From contig NC_134751.1 of the NCBI RefSeq assembly GCF_050436995.1, positions 5,952,001-6,016,000 of the forward strand: a stretch of DNA of 64,000 nucleotides, written 5' to 3'. Shown here in pieces: positions 12,461 through 24,800 of the stretch. Numbering within the stretch: position 1 is the first letter of the stretch; every line of letters begins with the position of its first letter. A program made the translations under genes and the position numbers. Source of the stretch: Anticarsia gemmatalis. Its lineage: Eukaryota > Arthropoda > Insecta > Lepidoptera > Erebidae. The notes beneath the pieces were generated by a model. It ran no database searches and had not been told where the DNA came from. It saw only the letters and a program-made list of their open reading frames with translations.

Positions 12461-12664
12461 TTGAAGATTGATATTTGTCTTAGAAAATTGAGAGTCAATA
12501 CAATACAAGAGATGTCTTTGGCATTACAGAGTTAGTTCATCATAGATCTATTAGCGAAAGGCAGTGTCCGTCTTGGTACTTGATTTCACAGTAAGTAGAC
12601 CGAGAAGTTCCTTATAAAAAGGTAAGAAGACCTCAACTGTTAGGTGAAGGTTAAACATTACTAT

Positions 12665-12776
12665 CCCCGGTTTCTGAGGCACATTGAGCGGTATTTCTAT
12701 TTAATATCATTGAAACTCATATAGAAAAATGCTATTGAATACATAAACTACCGCTAAATTTACTCAGAAACCGGGC
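12665..12776. mobile_element. Short hairpin MITE (CCGGTTTCTGAG family), copy 1
   Basis: Begins CCCCGGTTTCTGAGGCACAT and ends with the complement ACTCAGAAACCGGGCA. The centre contains the partly palindromic TGAAACTCATATAGAAAAAT and GCTATTGAATACATAAACTA. Related copies are at 16343-16459 and 29667-29755. No ORF. Non-autonomous DNA transposon by structure. Confidence 0.75.
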
Positions 12777-12779
12777 ATT

Positions 12780-14640
12780 AGTAACCGGTATTTAACTAAA
12801 GATATTGTCCTTACATGCTAGGATATATTAAAACTGTCAAAAGGGTTGTATTGAGTACAAATATGCCTGAAACTAAAGGTATAATTGCTGTGATGTTATA
12901 AAAACATATTTAAAGAGCATATGGCCATTTGTAAACGAGTGAATGTGACGAATGTTTGAGCAACCGCAACTGCCGCACGATTCAATTGCCGGAGACTGAT
13001 CATTATTTGCTTGAGTACCATCTTCCGCAAGTTCAGATATGGACAAACAGACCGCTAAAACTACATACACAAATGTATGGATCGATTGTAAAAGCCAAAT
13101 ACTCTGTCCATATTATGTATATTTGTAATCAAAAGTTTAGGATATTATGAGGCAGTTTTCTAGTTTCGTACAAGTTTCAGATGGTCTAAGATCTACTAAT
13201 TCGGGTATAAAAACGACCGTTAATTCCACCTAATAAACTATTTGATACCTATCCAGAAGCAATCAAACGAGGCCTAAATTTAATTGTTGAGTACTCAAAA
13301 AAATGCATGAAAATCGTCAAATTAAATTTTCTGCTATGACCAATCGCTGCAAAAGGCAGTTCACACAACTTAATTAAGTGCATCCACATTTTAATGATTG
13401 TGTCACAGTTCCATGAGCACTGCCAGTTCAAAAGGACAAGTCGCATTGACTTTAACTTGACAATGAGTGTAGGTACAGTTGCAATACTCAATTGTTGAAA
13501 ATCAAATTGTCAAGTTGTGTGCAGTGCAGTTAGATGATCATTGTTTGTAGGGTCGTCGGCCGAAACCGCAACGGTATCCGCTGATGTGACCCGCTTTGCA
13601 ACTGAGTGACGATCAATGAGATAAATATGAATACAATACAATTCACTCCTTCACTCGATGCTTATCCTCCGCTTTATAAAAAGACTCCATTCAAGGAGTT
13701 ATCCATTGAGATGTAACACATAATAAGTTGGTTGTATGTTTATTTCCATTGTAGGGAATACAACACGCGCTAGCGCCCACAATTTTTGGAGTATGCTTCT
13801 AACCAATTCTCAGGGAATATTCATTTTTCAACACCTATTTTAAACTGTAGGAAATAAGATACTAAAACCGGGGGTGCTAAAAGAGGAATACTTCGAAGTT
13901 TTGCGCTGAGTCCCAAGCACATAAATACCTTTATGCTTATTAGTTAAATGACACAAATAATACTGGATGGAAAGTAAAAGAAATATTCGTATTATGTATG
14001 TCAATCAAACTTTAGTTCGAATAGGACATGAGGTACTAGGCGATAAGTTATAAAAATAGAAGAAACTGAGCGGAAAAATTGATATATTCGATAAATGTAA
14101 GACCTAAAAGATATGTTTAAGAACTTTGTCAATCAAGAGACCGCGTGAAAATAGTTTTGAGATAAGTAGCACTTGAAGACATTTGACACATCAACATTAC
14201 GACTTGAATACTGCGAAGTGAGTCTGAACCGTTCAAAATTGTTATCAAAACATCATGTACATGGAATAAGAGTAATACTTGATTTCAATAATGCTATAGT
14301 AAGATTTATCCAAGTAAATAACTAGATACTACTTATAGCTGCTTCATATGGTGATGACCGTTACACGCTGTGTGCCATAACAACTTTCATTAGACGCCAA
14401 CTGGATCTGCGCTGCTCTATTTAATGCTTATCATTAAACCCATCACTGTCACTATGGAGCTATCGTAAAAAACTTGGTCGATATCTATCAAGTTTGCAAG
14501 TCGATGACGGTCTGATACAGATACAAGACCGCTTTATTACATGTAACAATCTTAATAAAATACGTTAAATGAGTATAGTCGTAGAGATATACAAATAAAC
14601 CATTGCCATATAAACTACTTTCCTAAATTCAACTGTTATA
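12780..14640. other. Gene-free stretch
   Basis: Only short frames without domains or splice context (for example 12873-13070 and 13249-13491). No repeat was recognised. Confidence 0.4.
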
Positions 14641-14669
14641 TTATGATATTATTTACTGTCAGGCAAGGC

Positions 14670-14704
14670 ACGCTTAAATAAAGGATTACCCTTTATTTAA
14701 GCGT
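14670..14704. repeat. Perfect 15-bp stem-loop
   Basis: Arms ACGCTTAAATAAAGG (14670-14684) and CCTTTATTTAAGCGT (14690-14704) are exact reverse complements around a 5-nt loop. It lies in gene-free DNA with no ORF or known element around it. Confidence 0.7.
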
Positions 14705-15169
14705 ATAATACTTTATTGCCAAACTATTGTTATCGTGGAAGGCCATTCTGTCTAGTCCATTGATGATGCACGCACCTGAAATATTTATCTGAATAAATAT
14801 ATAGACTCAAAAGAATTCTGAAGTCTGGTATTTTCACATATATAAATATATCACACAATGCAATATTTGGAATATTCATTATTATGTTAAACGTAGCATT
14901 TAAGTTGAAGATTCTGTTCTTTTTGATTTGCCACCATTTTATAACTATCACATGACTCGAGAAAGTGTCTCATAAATAATTAATCTAGTCATCAATCGTA
15001 CATAGTATTTATAGAGTAAACGTGTTGTGATACAAAAAATATGCCCTCGATTACAGTTTGACCCACACCGGCTTTGTATATCACACCCAACAGCTTTCAA
15101 CTGGTTTTTCGATCAAGTTCGCGGTCTAATAGGATTATAACATACAACCTTACTTAACCGAAATAAATA

Positions 15170-15300
15170 AAAATAAATTTAACCCATTACTGTGCCACTG
15201 CTGGGCAAGGGTCTCCTCCCGTAATGAGGGAGGGGCTAGGCCTTGAGTCCACCACGCTGGCCAAGTGCGGGTTGGGGACTTTGCATGCCCTCAATAAATG
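15170..15300 (-). repeat. LINE/SINE 3'-tail fragment
   Basis: Minus-strand version of the module at 140-265: here CCACTGCTGGGCAAGGGTCT, CTCCCGTAATGAGGGAGG and GGCCTTGAGTCCACCACG, preceded by the AAATAAATTTAACCCATTAC tail. Truncated and non-coding. Confidence 0.6.
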
Positions 15301-15794
15301 TAAAGAATTAACCTAAAAGAGTAATTTAATCTAAATTATATAAAAATATATTCTATGCATGAAATTTATAATACATCCGATTTTGTAAATATATTCACGT
15401 TTCCGAATGATATAATTATGCAATACTTTACTATTTTAAGTGTGTATTACGTCGATGTAATTTTTATTCGAATTTAAACATTATTTAAATTTATTTATGA
15501 GAAGAATATATTGTGTTCTATAAACGTTTTTGGTGAAATAATATACGTCTAGTCTAATTCCAACGAAATAATACTATACTATAAAGATATGATAAATAGT
15601 GGCTAGGTAGCTGCCACAAATAGACGGTCGCTCAACGACAGTGGATTATTGTGCCACCGATAACTGATAAGACGGATAATGTATGAACGGATATTACAAT
15701 GCCGATTATTAGATCTTCAACACAGTGTTATTTATAAGATATACATGTCAGCTTAGACAATATCTCTATGCAAATACAAACGAATTAAAAAACC

Positions 15795-16022
15795 TGGAGC
15801 ATGGTCACTCGTATCTTATTCGTATCTAAAAAAGACAGCTCCCGCACTAATAATTGCTCTTGTGTTGCGGGAACTTTTACAAACATACAAACAACGGATA
15901 CAAATTACAACCAGATTCGAAGCAATTATTTGTGGATCGCACAAGTAATTGTCCCATGTGGTAATCGAACCCACGACCTCTCGACCCAATAGTGACCTAA
16001 ACCACTGCACCACGGAAGCAGT
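15795..16022 (-). repeat. tRNA-derived SINE (second body type)
   Basis: On the minus strand the head reads TGCTTCCGTGGTGCAGTGGT followed by GTGGGTTCGATTACCACATG (A- and B-box-like). The body includes GACAATTACTTGTGCGATCC and a T/G-rich segment with GTTTGTATGTTTGTAAAAG. A degraded relative lies at 61583-61765. It ends about 100 bp upstream of the zinc-transporter start codon. Confidence 0.75.
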
Positions 16023-16122
16023 CAATCAAAAAAATCTACTAGAGAAAAACCTGAATAGTATTATTTTAAAGGTTGTCAACAAATAACATATTCATTGCGT
16101 AGGATATACAAACCCGTGAAAG

Positions 16123-19100
16123 ATGGCGATGAAGGAATGGCTGCAATGGTTGCCTCCACCGCGGTCCCTGCTGGCACTACTGCTGGCCGTGGCCGGGTTC
16201 AGCGGCCGCCTGTTCGCCTCGCACTTCACCCACTCACCCACGCTGCTCGTCGACACCTGCCACTCTCTCTGTCGCCTTGTCGGACTCGTCACTACCTTGA
16301 TATCTTACAAGGTTTGTAGTTATTCAATAGTATATCACTAATGCCCGGTTTCTGAGTACATTTTGCAGTAGTTTATCCACTCAATAGCGTTTTTTTATAT
16401 GAGTTTAAACGCTATTGAATAGATAAACTCCAGCTAAATATACATCAGAAACTGGGGGTAAGCAATTCTCTATAGTGTTTTGTGGGCTATCTCAACAAGT
16501 CGGTTATTGGCTATCGAGAAAAACTTGATTTTAAGGTGCTTTTGCTTTGCTGTTTTCACGCTCTATGAACCTGCATAATATCCATTGTATCCGTCACCCA
16601 GCTTCTTTCTTGTAAAGTGAAAAGTAATAAATACTACAAAAACATGTTGCGCCAAGCATGCTTCTGATTTCTCAGGTACTTTTTTATCGTTCGATCAACT
16701 GTTTTATTCAAATGTTTATGGCCAAATAATGCACCGATAAGCACACAATTTATGATTTGGTGAATTATCTGGCCCACATTTAACACCACGACAATGGAAA
16801 ATAGGATCGGCATGAAGTGTTCAAAAACAGATATAATGATAATACCGTTTTTATTAGATAATATATGTTATGACGAGAGGTTTGCATAAATAAATATGAG
16901 CGAATAAAGAAGTAAGTAATATGCACTTGTAGAGAATTGAGAATAGGCGTTCTCTAGTATCTCACCGTCTGTCATCCAAAAGCAAGTACAATCAACGTTA
17001 CTCAATCGCAATCATACTCAATAGCAAACTTTTGAATTGTATAAATAAACAGGAAACTGTATTGTGCAGTATGAGCGTGCTGACGAAGGTGCGGGGCGGG
17101 AGGGTCGACTCCGCAATACATTTGGATGGGCGCGTATTGAAGTGGTCGGCCGGCTGTCGGTCCACGTGCTCTTCGCGTCTTTCGCACTGGCTCTCGTGGT
17201 GAATGCACTGCAACTGGGCGTCCACTCGTCCCACGGCCAGCCACCGAGGTACCCGAGGGTCATTGTCGGCAGCGCCGTCATCGGACTACTCCTTCATGCC
17301 ATTAATTACATGCTTCTAGCAGGTATGTCTTACAAATTGACTAAATTGTGTACTCCCAAAGACATAGGTAATTTTATTGACACGAGCACCTCATCCAGGA
17401 ATTTAAAAAATGGAGCAATTGTGCGGTAAGCTTTTCTTAGCTTACATAAAATTTATAAGTATTTTATCCAACGTACTTAATCAATACTATGTATCATGCA
17501 GTACACCCAGTAAGGCCAGTAATAATAGTAGTGCAGACATACAACTTACTAATTCCCCGAGAGTTAGGAGACAGTAGCATAACAATAATATAGTATTTGC
17601 GAAGATAAACAGCGGTTACGTGGCGATAATATATGTCTAGCTCGCAGTACAATGTTCTATTATATCACAATCATGTGTTACATAAACACGAATTATATAC
17701 CCGACTGCATAGTAAATGATGATATGGAGTTTACGGAGTACTCTATTGTATTATGCATATGTTTTAAATATTTAAATACATATGTTTTATATATTTATAA
17801 TAACAGGTGTAAAACAAACATGTTTCGCAATATTTATTTAATCTAAGTGTGCCAATGCAATATGCATGTTACGAAGAACTAAGACCTCGATAGTGTTCTT
17901 TAATCAAGTACACGTAACAATAGCTAGTAAAATAAAAGATATAACTTGTAGAATTATTTCGAATGCTTAGTAAACTTTGAGAAATACAATCTACTGTCTA
18001 ATAACTTGCATACTGAAACGCTCTTCAACTTGACCTACGACAACTATTTCTAGATCAAAAAAACTGTTTTTTCATCAATGCGCTCTTATTGAATAAAGGT
18101 ACATGATATTGAGCCTTTTCGCAAGTAACAACACAAGACAAGGTACAAAAAGTTGTATTGCTAAACCAAATTATTGTACGAAACAGGTTATCTCAGATAA
18201 TAAGGTTAATTTATAACAACGATAACAGTGCTGTGAACTCTACAAATGTTGTTCTTATAATCCCCTAAGTTTAAATAATAGTTCATGTTTATGTTATGGT
18301 AAGATTTGGTTCAACGTGTTTCAATTAGCCTGAGTTTGTATGTGCCATGAATCAAAACATGGAGCACGCCGTGTTTATCGTTATTTCAATAGACCACACT
18401 ACTGTACGGCTCCAAAACAGAATAGTTCGTTCAAACAAATGTGATGCTAAAAATAAGTTCATGTTCCAATTTAATGAAAAGTAGATCGCGGATGTTGTTG
18501 CTTGTTCTACTGCAAAAAAGTCATCAATAGTTAGTTATTAATTTTAAACAACCAAAACCACGCTACAATGTTTACACCTAAGTTTACTACCTATATACAA
18601 TACTAGCTGACCCGCGCAACTTCGCTTGCGTCACATAAGAGAGAATCATTTTCCCCGTTTTTATAACATTTTTCGTTGCTACTCCGCTCCTAATGGCCCT
18701 AGAGCGTGATGTTATAGCCTATAGCCATCCTCGATAAATGGGCTATCTAACACTGAAATAATTTTTCAAATCGGACCAGTAGATCCTGAGATTAACGCGT
18801 TCAAACAAACAAACTCTTCAGCTTTATAATATTAGTATCCATTTCTTAACCAAAAATTAAAGCCTATCCATCCATTGATAAAACGCAAGGCGATCAATTG
18901 CTAATCAAGAACACGTCACGGTTTTTATGACATAAGTTTAATTATTGCAATAATTGTAATATGCACGTTATGCGGAAAGCCAGTTTTTACGGCTTCTGAC
19001 TCACCGCATCTTTCAAACAAAAAAAATCTATTAACTCTCAATTCCAATTTCCAATTCTATCGCTTACGTTACCGATGTTATTCGAAATAAACTTTCTCTA

Positions 19101-22100
19101 CAAATCGTTATTCATACTTACTAGACTTTTTTTTAATTTCTTTTACTATCATTTATTAGGAAACATTTAAAATAACTATAACACTATTTTCTTATACGTA
19201 TTAGTACCTATATACTTACAATGAATACTTAGGTAATGATCTTCTTTTATTTCTAGGCACATATGACATGTCCATTTCCAATGTATTAAGGACTAGCTGA
19301 CCCGCGCAACTTCGCTTGCGTCACCTAAGAGAATGGGTCAAAATTTTCCCCGTTTTTGTAACATTTTTCGTTGCTACTCCGCTCCTAATGACCGTAGCGT
19401 GATGTTATATAGCCTATAGCCTTCCTCGATAAATGGGCTATCTAACACTGAAAGAATTTTTCAAATCGGACCAGTAGTTCCTGAGATTAGCGCGTTCAAA
19501 CAAACAAACAAACAATCAAACAAACAAACAAACTCTTCAGCTTTATTATATTAGTATAGATAATAAAGGGATATCTAAAGATCGAATCAGAATCGATATC
19601 TACAATCCATATTTCGTATGGTTTGGATCAAATTCCTGCATGGATCAAAGTAGCTGATCCAGATTTACTTATCAACTAGTCAGGTACTTCTATCAAGTAC
19701 AATATGGGTCACTAAAAGAGTAATGTTGTTATACAGGTCGTGAACTAAGCTACAGCCGTCGCCTCAGTGTCACGGAGGGAGGAGGAGTTGTTCTGAAGAC
19801 TGGCTCTGGTGAACCAGTGCTCGCACATGCCCCAACTGATATCGCCAGTAAGTTTATTACACACATATTACTACTAAAGCCACCCCTGGATAACTGACAG
19901 ATAACTTATCAAGTGTTATTATAACAGTTGTATTCATACTTTTCCATCTAGCAGATAGAAAATCTGACACTTATTTATAATCTGTGAAACTGGCCATTAA
20001 TAACTAGGGATATATTTTAGTATTGATGATAAATTCCATTAATTTTTATCAAAAACATTTTTGTCAATACTTATTTATTATTATTTTTTTTGCTATGTTA
20101 TATACACAATTAATTTCTCCGAATGATCTAGTTTCGAAATTCATTTAATCAAGTAATTTAAATTACTATTGAGTATTCTAATATACTTTTTAATTAAAAA
20201 TCAACGAGTACAATGAAGTGAATGTAAAAAATGTTTGTGTAGCTAGAACAGATATACTTACATGTAAAACACTTAATTATAGCATTTAAATTACTATACC
20301 ATAGTAAGTATTAACGAAACTCTATTTAAAGAATGAAGAATTGTCGTTAATTGAAATTTTATCAAGTAGGTAACCATAAGTAGGTTGTATAGGTAAATAA
20401 AATACCTTTGAATAAAAACAGTATACATGGCTAATAATGTGACACATTTATTTAAATACATATTAATGTTATTGACAAATTAAGACGCTGGCGCGTATAC
20501 CACCTGCACAAACAACAAACAATCATTAATTATACGTCACACTATATTTTCTTTACGTTACGCTAATTTTAACCAATGTCATGTACAAAAATAATATAGA
20601 ATAATACGTAAATTTTCATAATTTGCGCCTAGTCTTGAATATTTACCAATAATACTATTTTGGACGGGCTTAGCAGTCGTAAAAATACGATTAATTTTTG
20701 TTTTTGTTTTATTTACTATCTTATTGGTATAAAGCCAGGATCGCCAGGAAGATTAACAAAAATAACCAAAAAAAAAAACACGATTATTGTATGTGGATGA
20801 TGATATTATGAGATACAGCCTGGAGACAGAAAGACAGACAGACAGCGGAGGCTTAGTAATAGGGTCCCGTTTTAACCTTTGGGTACAGAATCCTAAAAAG
20901 AACTAATTATTTCGTTACGTCGTTATCTAGACCAATAAGAATAACGAATAAATTACACCTTAGATTCTATGTAAATAAATAGTCTCCACGTGTTGTATTA
21001 TAATTTATAAATGTACTGTGAGTAAACAATATTAACATAGAATGACATAGTTCTAGCTCGAAGAGTCCTATGACCCTGTGTTTAAAAAAACTACCTTTCA
21101 AATAAATTGTTACTGAAAAATTTTCTTCAACTTTTTTACTGTCCGTTTTAATGTTTAGTGTAAATAGACGTAGGCAAGCTATTGTCATCAAACATGAATA
21201 TGAACTAAACGATACTTTTATTATTTAAAATCTTTATTTTACTTTAAAGAGGACTAAATTTAACTTCACCTTTTAATGAATGGAAGATTAGGATTATTAT
21301 CTGTGATCAACTGATCACTGGTGCGTTTGTCATAGGTCTAGTTTCATCAAAGTTGTCATGTTCTATCAAAGTAAACTGTGTGTTTGCTCCAGGCAGCCTG
21401 TTCGTGATGGGCGCTGGCCTGACATCGGAGTGGGAACCAGTTGCCGCTCGCATCGCCGACCCAGCGCTCTCTGCCTGCGCAGCTATCGTTCTCGTCATAT
21501 TCAACTATCCCTTCAGTAAGTATCAGCCAATAATTCTCAATTGACTCTTGACATCCCTAAAATTTGTAAAGCAGTCTATGGTATCTACAAATGAGGATGA
21601 TGATTGTCTATATGCAGGGCAAAAATAAAATAAGAATCCGTCGTCGTTAAGTTACATTATACCTCCTTTTAACCTGTATGTTTCAAGATAGAGACGCCAG
21701 CCAAAGAATTCAACAGCAAGTCGATTTCTTACCAGTCCAATATTACAAATGTTTATAGTTTTGACATAACGAAAGTTTGTAACAATGACGCCAGTAGCCC
21801 ATACCTTAATCCAAGACCTACTATTAACACTTACTGAAGTGGAAACAAAGCGGGGCGGTACGAATGCGACGCAACGCGAATTACGCAAATATTCCGTAAC
21901 TTGGGGACCATCGACCGTCGCCGATGTTTTCATTATTTCATAATGAGGGTGTCCCCTCAGCCAACACAATGGACAGCGTGAATCAGACTACATTTCTTAA
22001 TGTATGTCAACATTGATATTGTTTGATTGGTACCGACAAATGAAGACTTAGTCTGAATAACAATACTTTTGATACCGAAACGGCTTCATATCGAAATCTC

Positions 22101-23083
22101 ACATTATTAACATATTAAGATAGCAGGCAGGCAGCTGCCGCTTGAAGATATTATATACGGTATTGGGTTTTTTTACTTTTATATTGTTGATGAAAGGTAT
22201 GATGATAAGGGGTGTTAAATAAGAGTTGTTTGATCTCAGTGCGGTCAGCGGGCTTGGTGCTGCTGCAGACGGTGCCTGAGGGTTTGGGCGCATGTGATCT
22301 GCGTGCGGCGGCGCTGCGCGTGCCCGGCGTGCTCGCCATCCACGAGCTGCACGTGTGGCAGATGCACCGCGACCGCGTCGTGGCCACGGCGCACGTCGCC
22401 TACGGATCGCACGAGGTAACACATCAACAGTCAACACTGACATAACGCTTGCCGCTTGTTATGTCAACTTCCCTTTAACGTTGACATTGGTGTAACAAGA
22501 CGTGACCGAAATGAAGGTCGCACATTGCTATGCTGTGCCACTATGTGCCCCAGAAATTATTAGTACGTAATGTCAAACCACCCTTGCCAAGGCCTTCATA
22601 GCTTTCTTTCTTAATTGTTGAATTTGTTCATGTCCATTCAAATTAGTAACATGCCTTCTGGATTGGTAATTTTTGACAGTATTTGTTTAGTAACAAAAAT
22701 TCAATTCTATATTGTTCTTGCAGGATTATTTGAAGAGTTCAGCGTTAGTCACTGATATATTCAAGCGACATGGGATCAGCCTTGTCACCTTGCAGCCGGA
22801 ATTTACTCTGTCTTCTATGCTAGGTAATGTACCTTATATATTTTAATAGGAGAAGACAGATTAGAGTTATGAGTTCAGCTTCATTTACGATGTGTATCGC
22901 CTATTGTGCAGTCATCGCCTGCACTGACAAAGCTAACAGAATTTTCTAACAACAGGTACAGACGAAGAGAAAAAGGCGTTAATAGACTTTGCTAACCTGG
23001 GTTGTTCGTGCCCTTGTGCTAAGGAGTGCACCGCGCCAAGATGTTGTGAGCCACCGCGGAAGCCGGTCATCACACGCATTTAA
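16123..23083 (+). CDS. Zinc transporter (ZnT/SLC30, ZnT1-like) paralogue with degenerate metal site
   Basis: Seven exons (16123-16311, 17070-17322, 19737-19847, 21393-21515, 22240-22415, 22724-22823, 22956-23083) chain in phase to 359 residues. Cation-diffusion-facilitator members move Zn out of the cytosol, usually by proton exchange. Family signs: TM1-TM2 in exon 1 (residues about 14-62), NTFGWARIEVVGRLSVHVLF leading TM3, hydrophobic TM4 (PRVIVGSAVIGLLLHAINYM), then the cytosolic ferredoxin-like C-terminal domain with VPGVLAIHELHVWQMHRDRV and LVTLQPEF, and a Cys-rich tail (CSCPCAKECTAPRCC) as in ZnT1. Oddities: the TM2 HxxxD reads HSLCR, losing the Asp, and the TM5 segment with its HxxxD is missing between exons 3 and 4. 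The His-rich loop is replaced by about 37 residues without His clusters. It may be a regulatory or non-transporting paralogue. ATG 16123 is chosen because it is in frame with TM1. Confidence 0.85.
16343..16459. mobile_element. Short hairpin MITE (CCGGTTTCTGAG family), copy 2
   Basis: TGCCCGGTTTCTGAGTACAT at the left and ACATCAGAAACTGGGGGTA at the right are imperfect inverted repeats. The centre has AATAGCGTTTTTTTATATGA and AACGCTATTGAATAGATAAA, shared with the other copies. Flanked by TAA on both sides, a possible target duplication. Lies in intron 1 of the zinc-transporter gene. Confidence 0.75.
18603..18838 (-). mobile_element. Non-autonomous Helitron-like element, copy 1
   Basis: On the minus strand the 3' end is GACGCAAGCGAAGTTGCGCG followed by GGTCAGCTAG, i.e. 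a CGCAA/TTGCG hairpin about 10 nt before CTAG, as expected for Helitron CTRR ends, with a flanking T. The opposite end reads ATACTAATATTATAAAGCTG; the terminal TCT is lost in this copy. No coding capacity. In intron 2 of the zinc-transporter gene. Confidence 0.65.
19293..19560 (-). mobile_element. Non-autonomous Helitron-like element, copy 2
   Basis: Complete copy: on the minus strand it runs from TCTATACTAATATAATAAAG to GGTCAGCTAG with the same terminal hairpin. It carries an expanded (AAAC)n-type run (CAAACAAACAAACAATCAAA) near 19500. It is about 450 bp downstream of copy 1, in the same intron and orientation. Confidence 0.7.
20770..20900. repeat. Dispersed repeat fragment with GACA-rich run
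   Basis: Contains GAAAGACAGACAGACAGCGG, TAATAGGGTCCCGTTTTAAC and TTTGGGTACAGAATCCTAAA, phrases seen at the 3' end of a widely dispersed arthropod retroelement. Truncated and non-coding; it lies in intron 3 of the zinc-transporter gene. Confidence 0.5.
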
Positions 23084-24533
23084 ACCAATCTACAGCTCAT
23101 GGTTCCTACAACATAGCAGGAAAACATGACTAAAAGAAATAGGAATTTTCATAAACTATGGACTATTGCCTCCAATTCTTTAAATAGTCAAGAAGACACG
23201 TCCTTGATGTTACTGCGAGATTTTAAATATTTTATTGGACAAGTCTTCGAATGTCCCATCTTGCCCTCAATACAATGAAACTGCCTTGTAAATAGACGTA
23301 ATTTTAAGTTATAACTTTAACTAATTGGTTTCTTTTAGATTTAAAGCGTATCTATCCATTAGATGCCAAGCTGAGACGAATTATGAAAGAGGTAATTTTA
23401 TTCGGCCTTCCACGCTTTATCCACAGTAATATTACTGGGTGATTTGTAAAAACACTCGACATATTTAAGGGGTGAATACACTCATTATAAGAGACTATTA
23501 ATATTTAAAAATGCAGATACACAAAAATATATTTTTCATGATTGTAGAACAAAAGTAGTTTGTTGTGTTTGCGCCAAGTGTAACGAGTGCGTTCACCCTC
23601 TAATGTATGTCAATTAGTTCTATAATATCTATATTCTTTAGTGACTCCTGTTTCGCTATTCTACGATAGACTAAGTTCAGATGTCTAGATACGTAAGGTA
23701 CACTCGTACATGGTATTGCGGAACAGGCTATAAGTATAATTTTAAGAGTACAACCAAAGAAGTTCGTTCGAGTGTCGCGGTGCGCGGCGAAATTTCTAAT
23801 CGTAGTAAATAACAGAGACAGACCTACAACAGTGAAAGTGTAATGAATAAAAACATGGTTCGCGAGCCACATTGTCACTCGGGTGCACTCGCGTGCCTCC
23901 GCCATGCCGCCGAGCCGCCGCCGCCGCCACCGCGCCGCGCTACCGTCGACGTCGAGCTGAACATAATTCAACGTAATGACTATAGGTTATTGTTGAAACA
24001 TAAAAAGGTATTGTTATGGAGCTATTACGGTGACGAAAGAACCTTTTTTTGCTAGCGGTGAAATTGTACATGCTGTTCATTCTTGTAACGAGGGAAAAGT
24101 ATTCATACAGAACGGTTAGAGTTCCGAAACAGACAATTATGTATAAAGAAATCTATTCATTCAGGTTTCGTATACTGTACCTATAAAAATGTTGGTATAT
24201 TTTATTAGATTATAATCCATGGCGATTGTTATTGATTTTCTTAATTTTATTGAAATGCATAGTGACAAAAATATAGAATATGTACATAATCATTAAGTAT
24301 AAAAAAAACATTGTAATATTTTTTTAGCAAGATTGATAGAGTTGGCGTACAAAGTGACTGTGATGTTCCTTTACAGTATTAAGTATTAGAAAAGGCTAGT
24401 TAAGAAATTATAATTAGATAATAATATTTAATTAGGCACATTGTTATCGTACAATAATGATTTAACAAATAATAATATATCGTAAGTGTTTTGTGTACAA
24501 AGATTTGTTGACTGTTGATTGAAGACAAATAAA
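23084..24533 (+). other. Downstream region of zinc-transporter gene (probable 3' UTR)
   Basis: A roughly 1.45-kb stretch between the stop codon and an AATAAA signal at 24528-24533. A GC-rich pocket (about 23870-23960, CCGCCGCCGCCGCCACC) creates open frames on both strands, but neither has a domain. An exon-like segment at 23340-23393 is listed separately. Confidence 0.4.
23340..23393 (+). CDS. Possible alternative or orphan exon
   Basis: A pyrimidine-rich acceptor (TTTCTTTTAG) precedes an open segment reading LKRIYPLDAKLRRIMKE and then GAG|GTAATT, a plausible donor. Entry phase 1 is compatible with the donor at 22823, so it could act as an alternative 3' exon replacing the Cys-rich tail; reading through instead reaches a stop after 16 further codons. 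There is no homology call. It may also be chance. Confidence 0.25.
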
Positions 24534-24714
24534 ACTAATTAACTGTACGTCTTGTTTCATTATTACATTGTTGTTATCAATATTCGTTTGTCTAGGGGTA
24601 AAACTATCATTTTAACGATCGTGACTGGTGGCTACAACTAAAAGCGAAACACAACAAGACAGGTATGTCATGTCCCTTCAAAGCTTTGTTGTTACTCATT
24701 ATTTTTTTGTTTAT

Positions 24715-24800
24715 TATTTTTTTAGCCCTTTACTACCCCACTGCAGGCCAAGGGTCCCCTCAAAACGAGGGGATGGGGTTAGGCCTTGAGTCCACCCCAT
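24715..24800 (-). repeat. LINE/SINE 3'-tail fragment
   Basis: Third copy of the module (CCACTGCAGGCCAAGGGTCC, AAAACGAGGGGATGGGGTTA, GGCCTTGAGTCCACCCCA), minus orientation, in the space between the convergent zinc-transporter and F-spondin genes. Confidence 0.55.

Noticed and set aside
16992..17281. Several minus-strand ORFs
   Set aside because: Shadows of zinc-transporter exon 2.
19848..21392. Hidden exon supplying TM5 HxxxD of the zinc transporter
   Set aside because: Read through by eye for a phase 1 exon coding H-x3-D before Leu-Gly; none found. A profile search would be decisive.
22099..22443. Antisense ORF of 114 codons
   Set aside because: Shadow of the GC-rich zinc-transporter exon 22240-22415 on the other strand.
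23600..24055. Overlapping open frames of 123 and 70 codons on opposite strands
   Set aside because: Both are created by a CCG-repeat-rich pocket; no domain, no splice context, Pro/Arg runs only.
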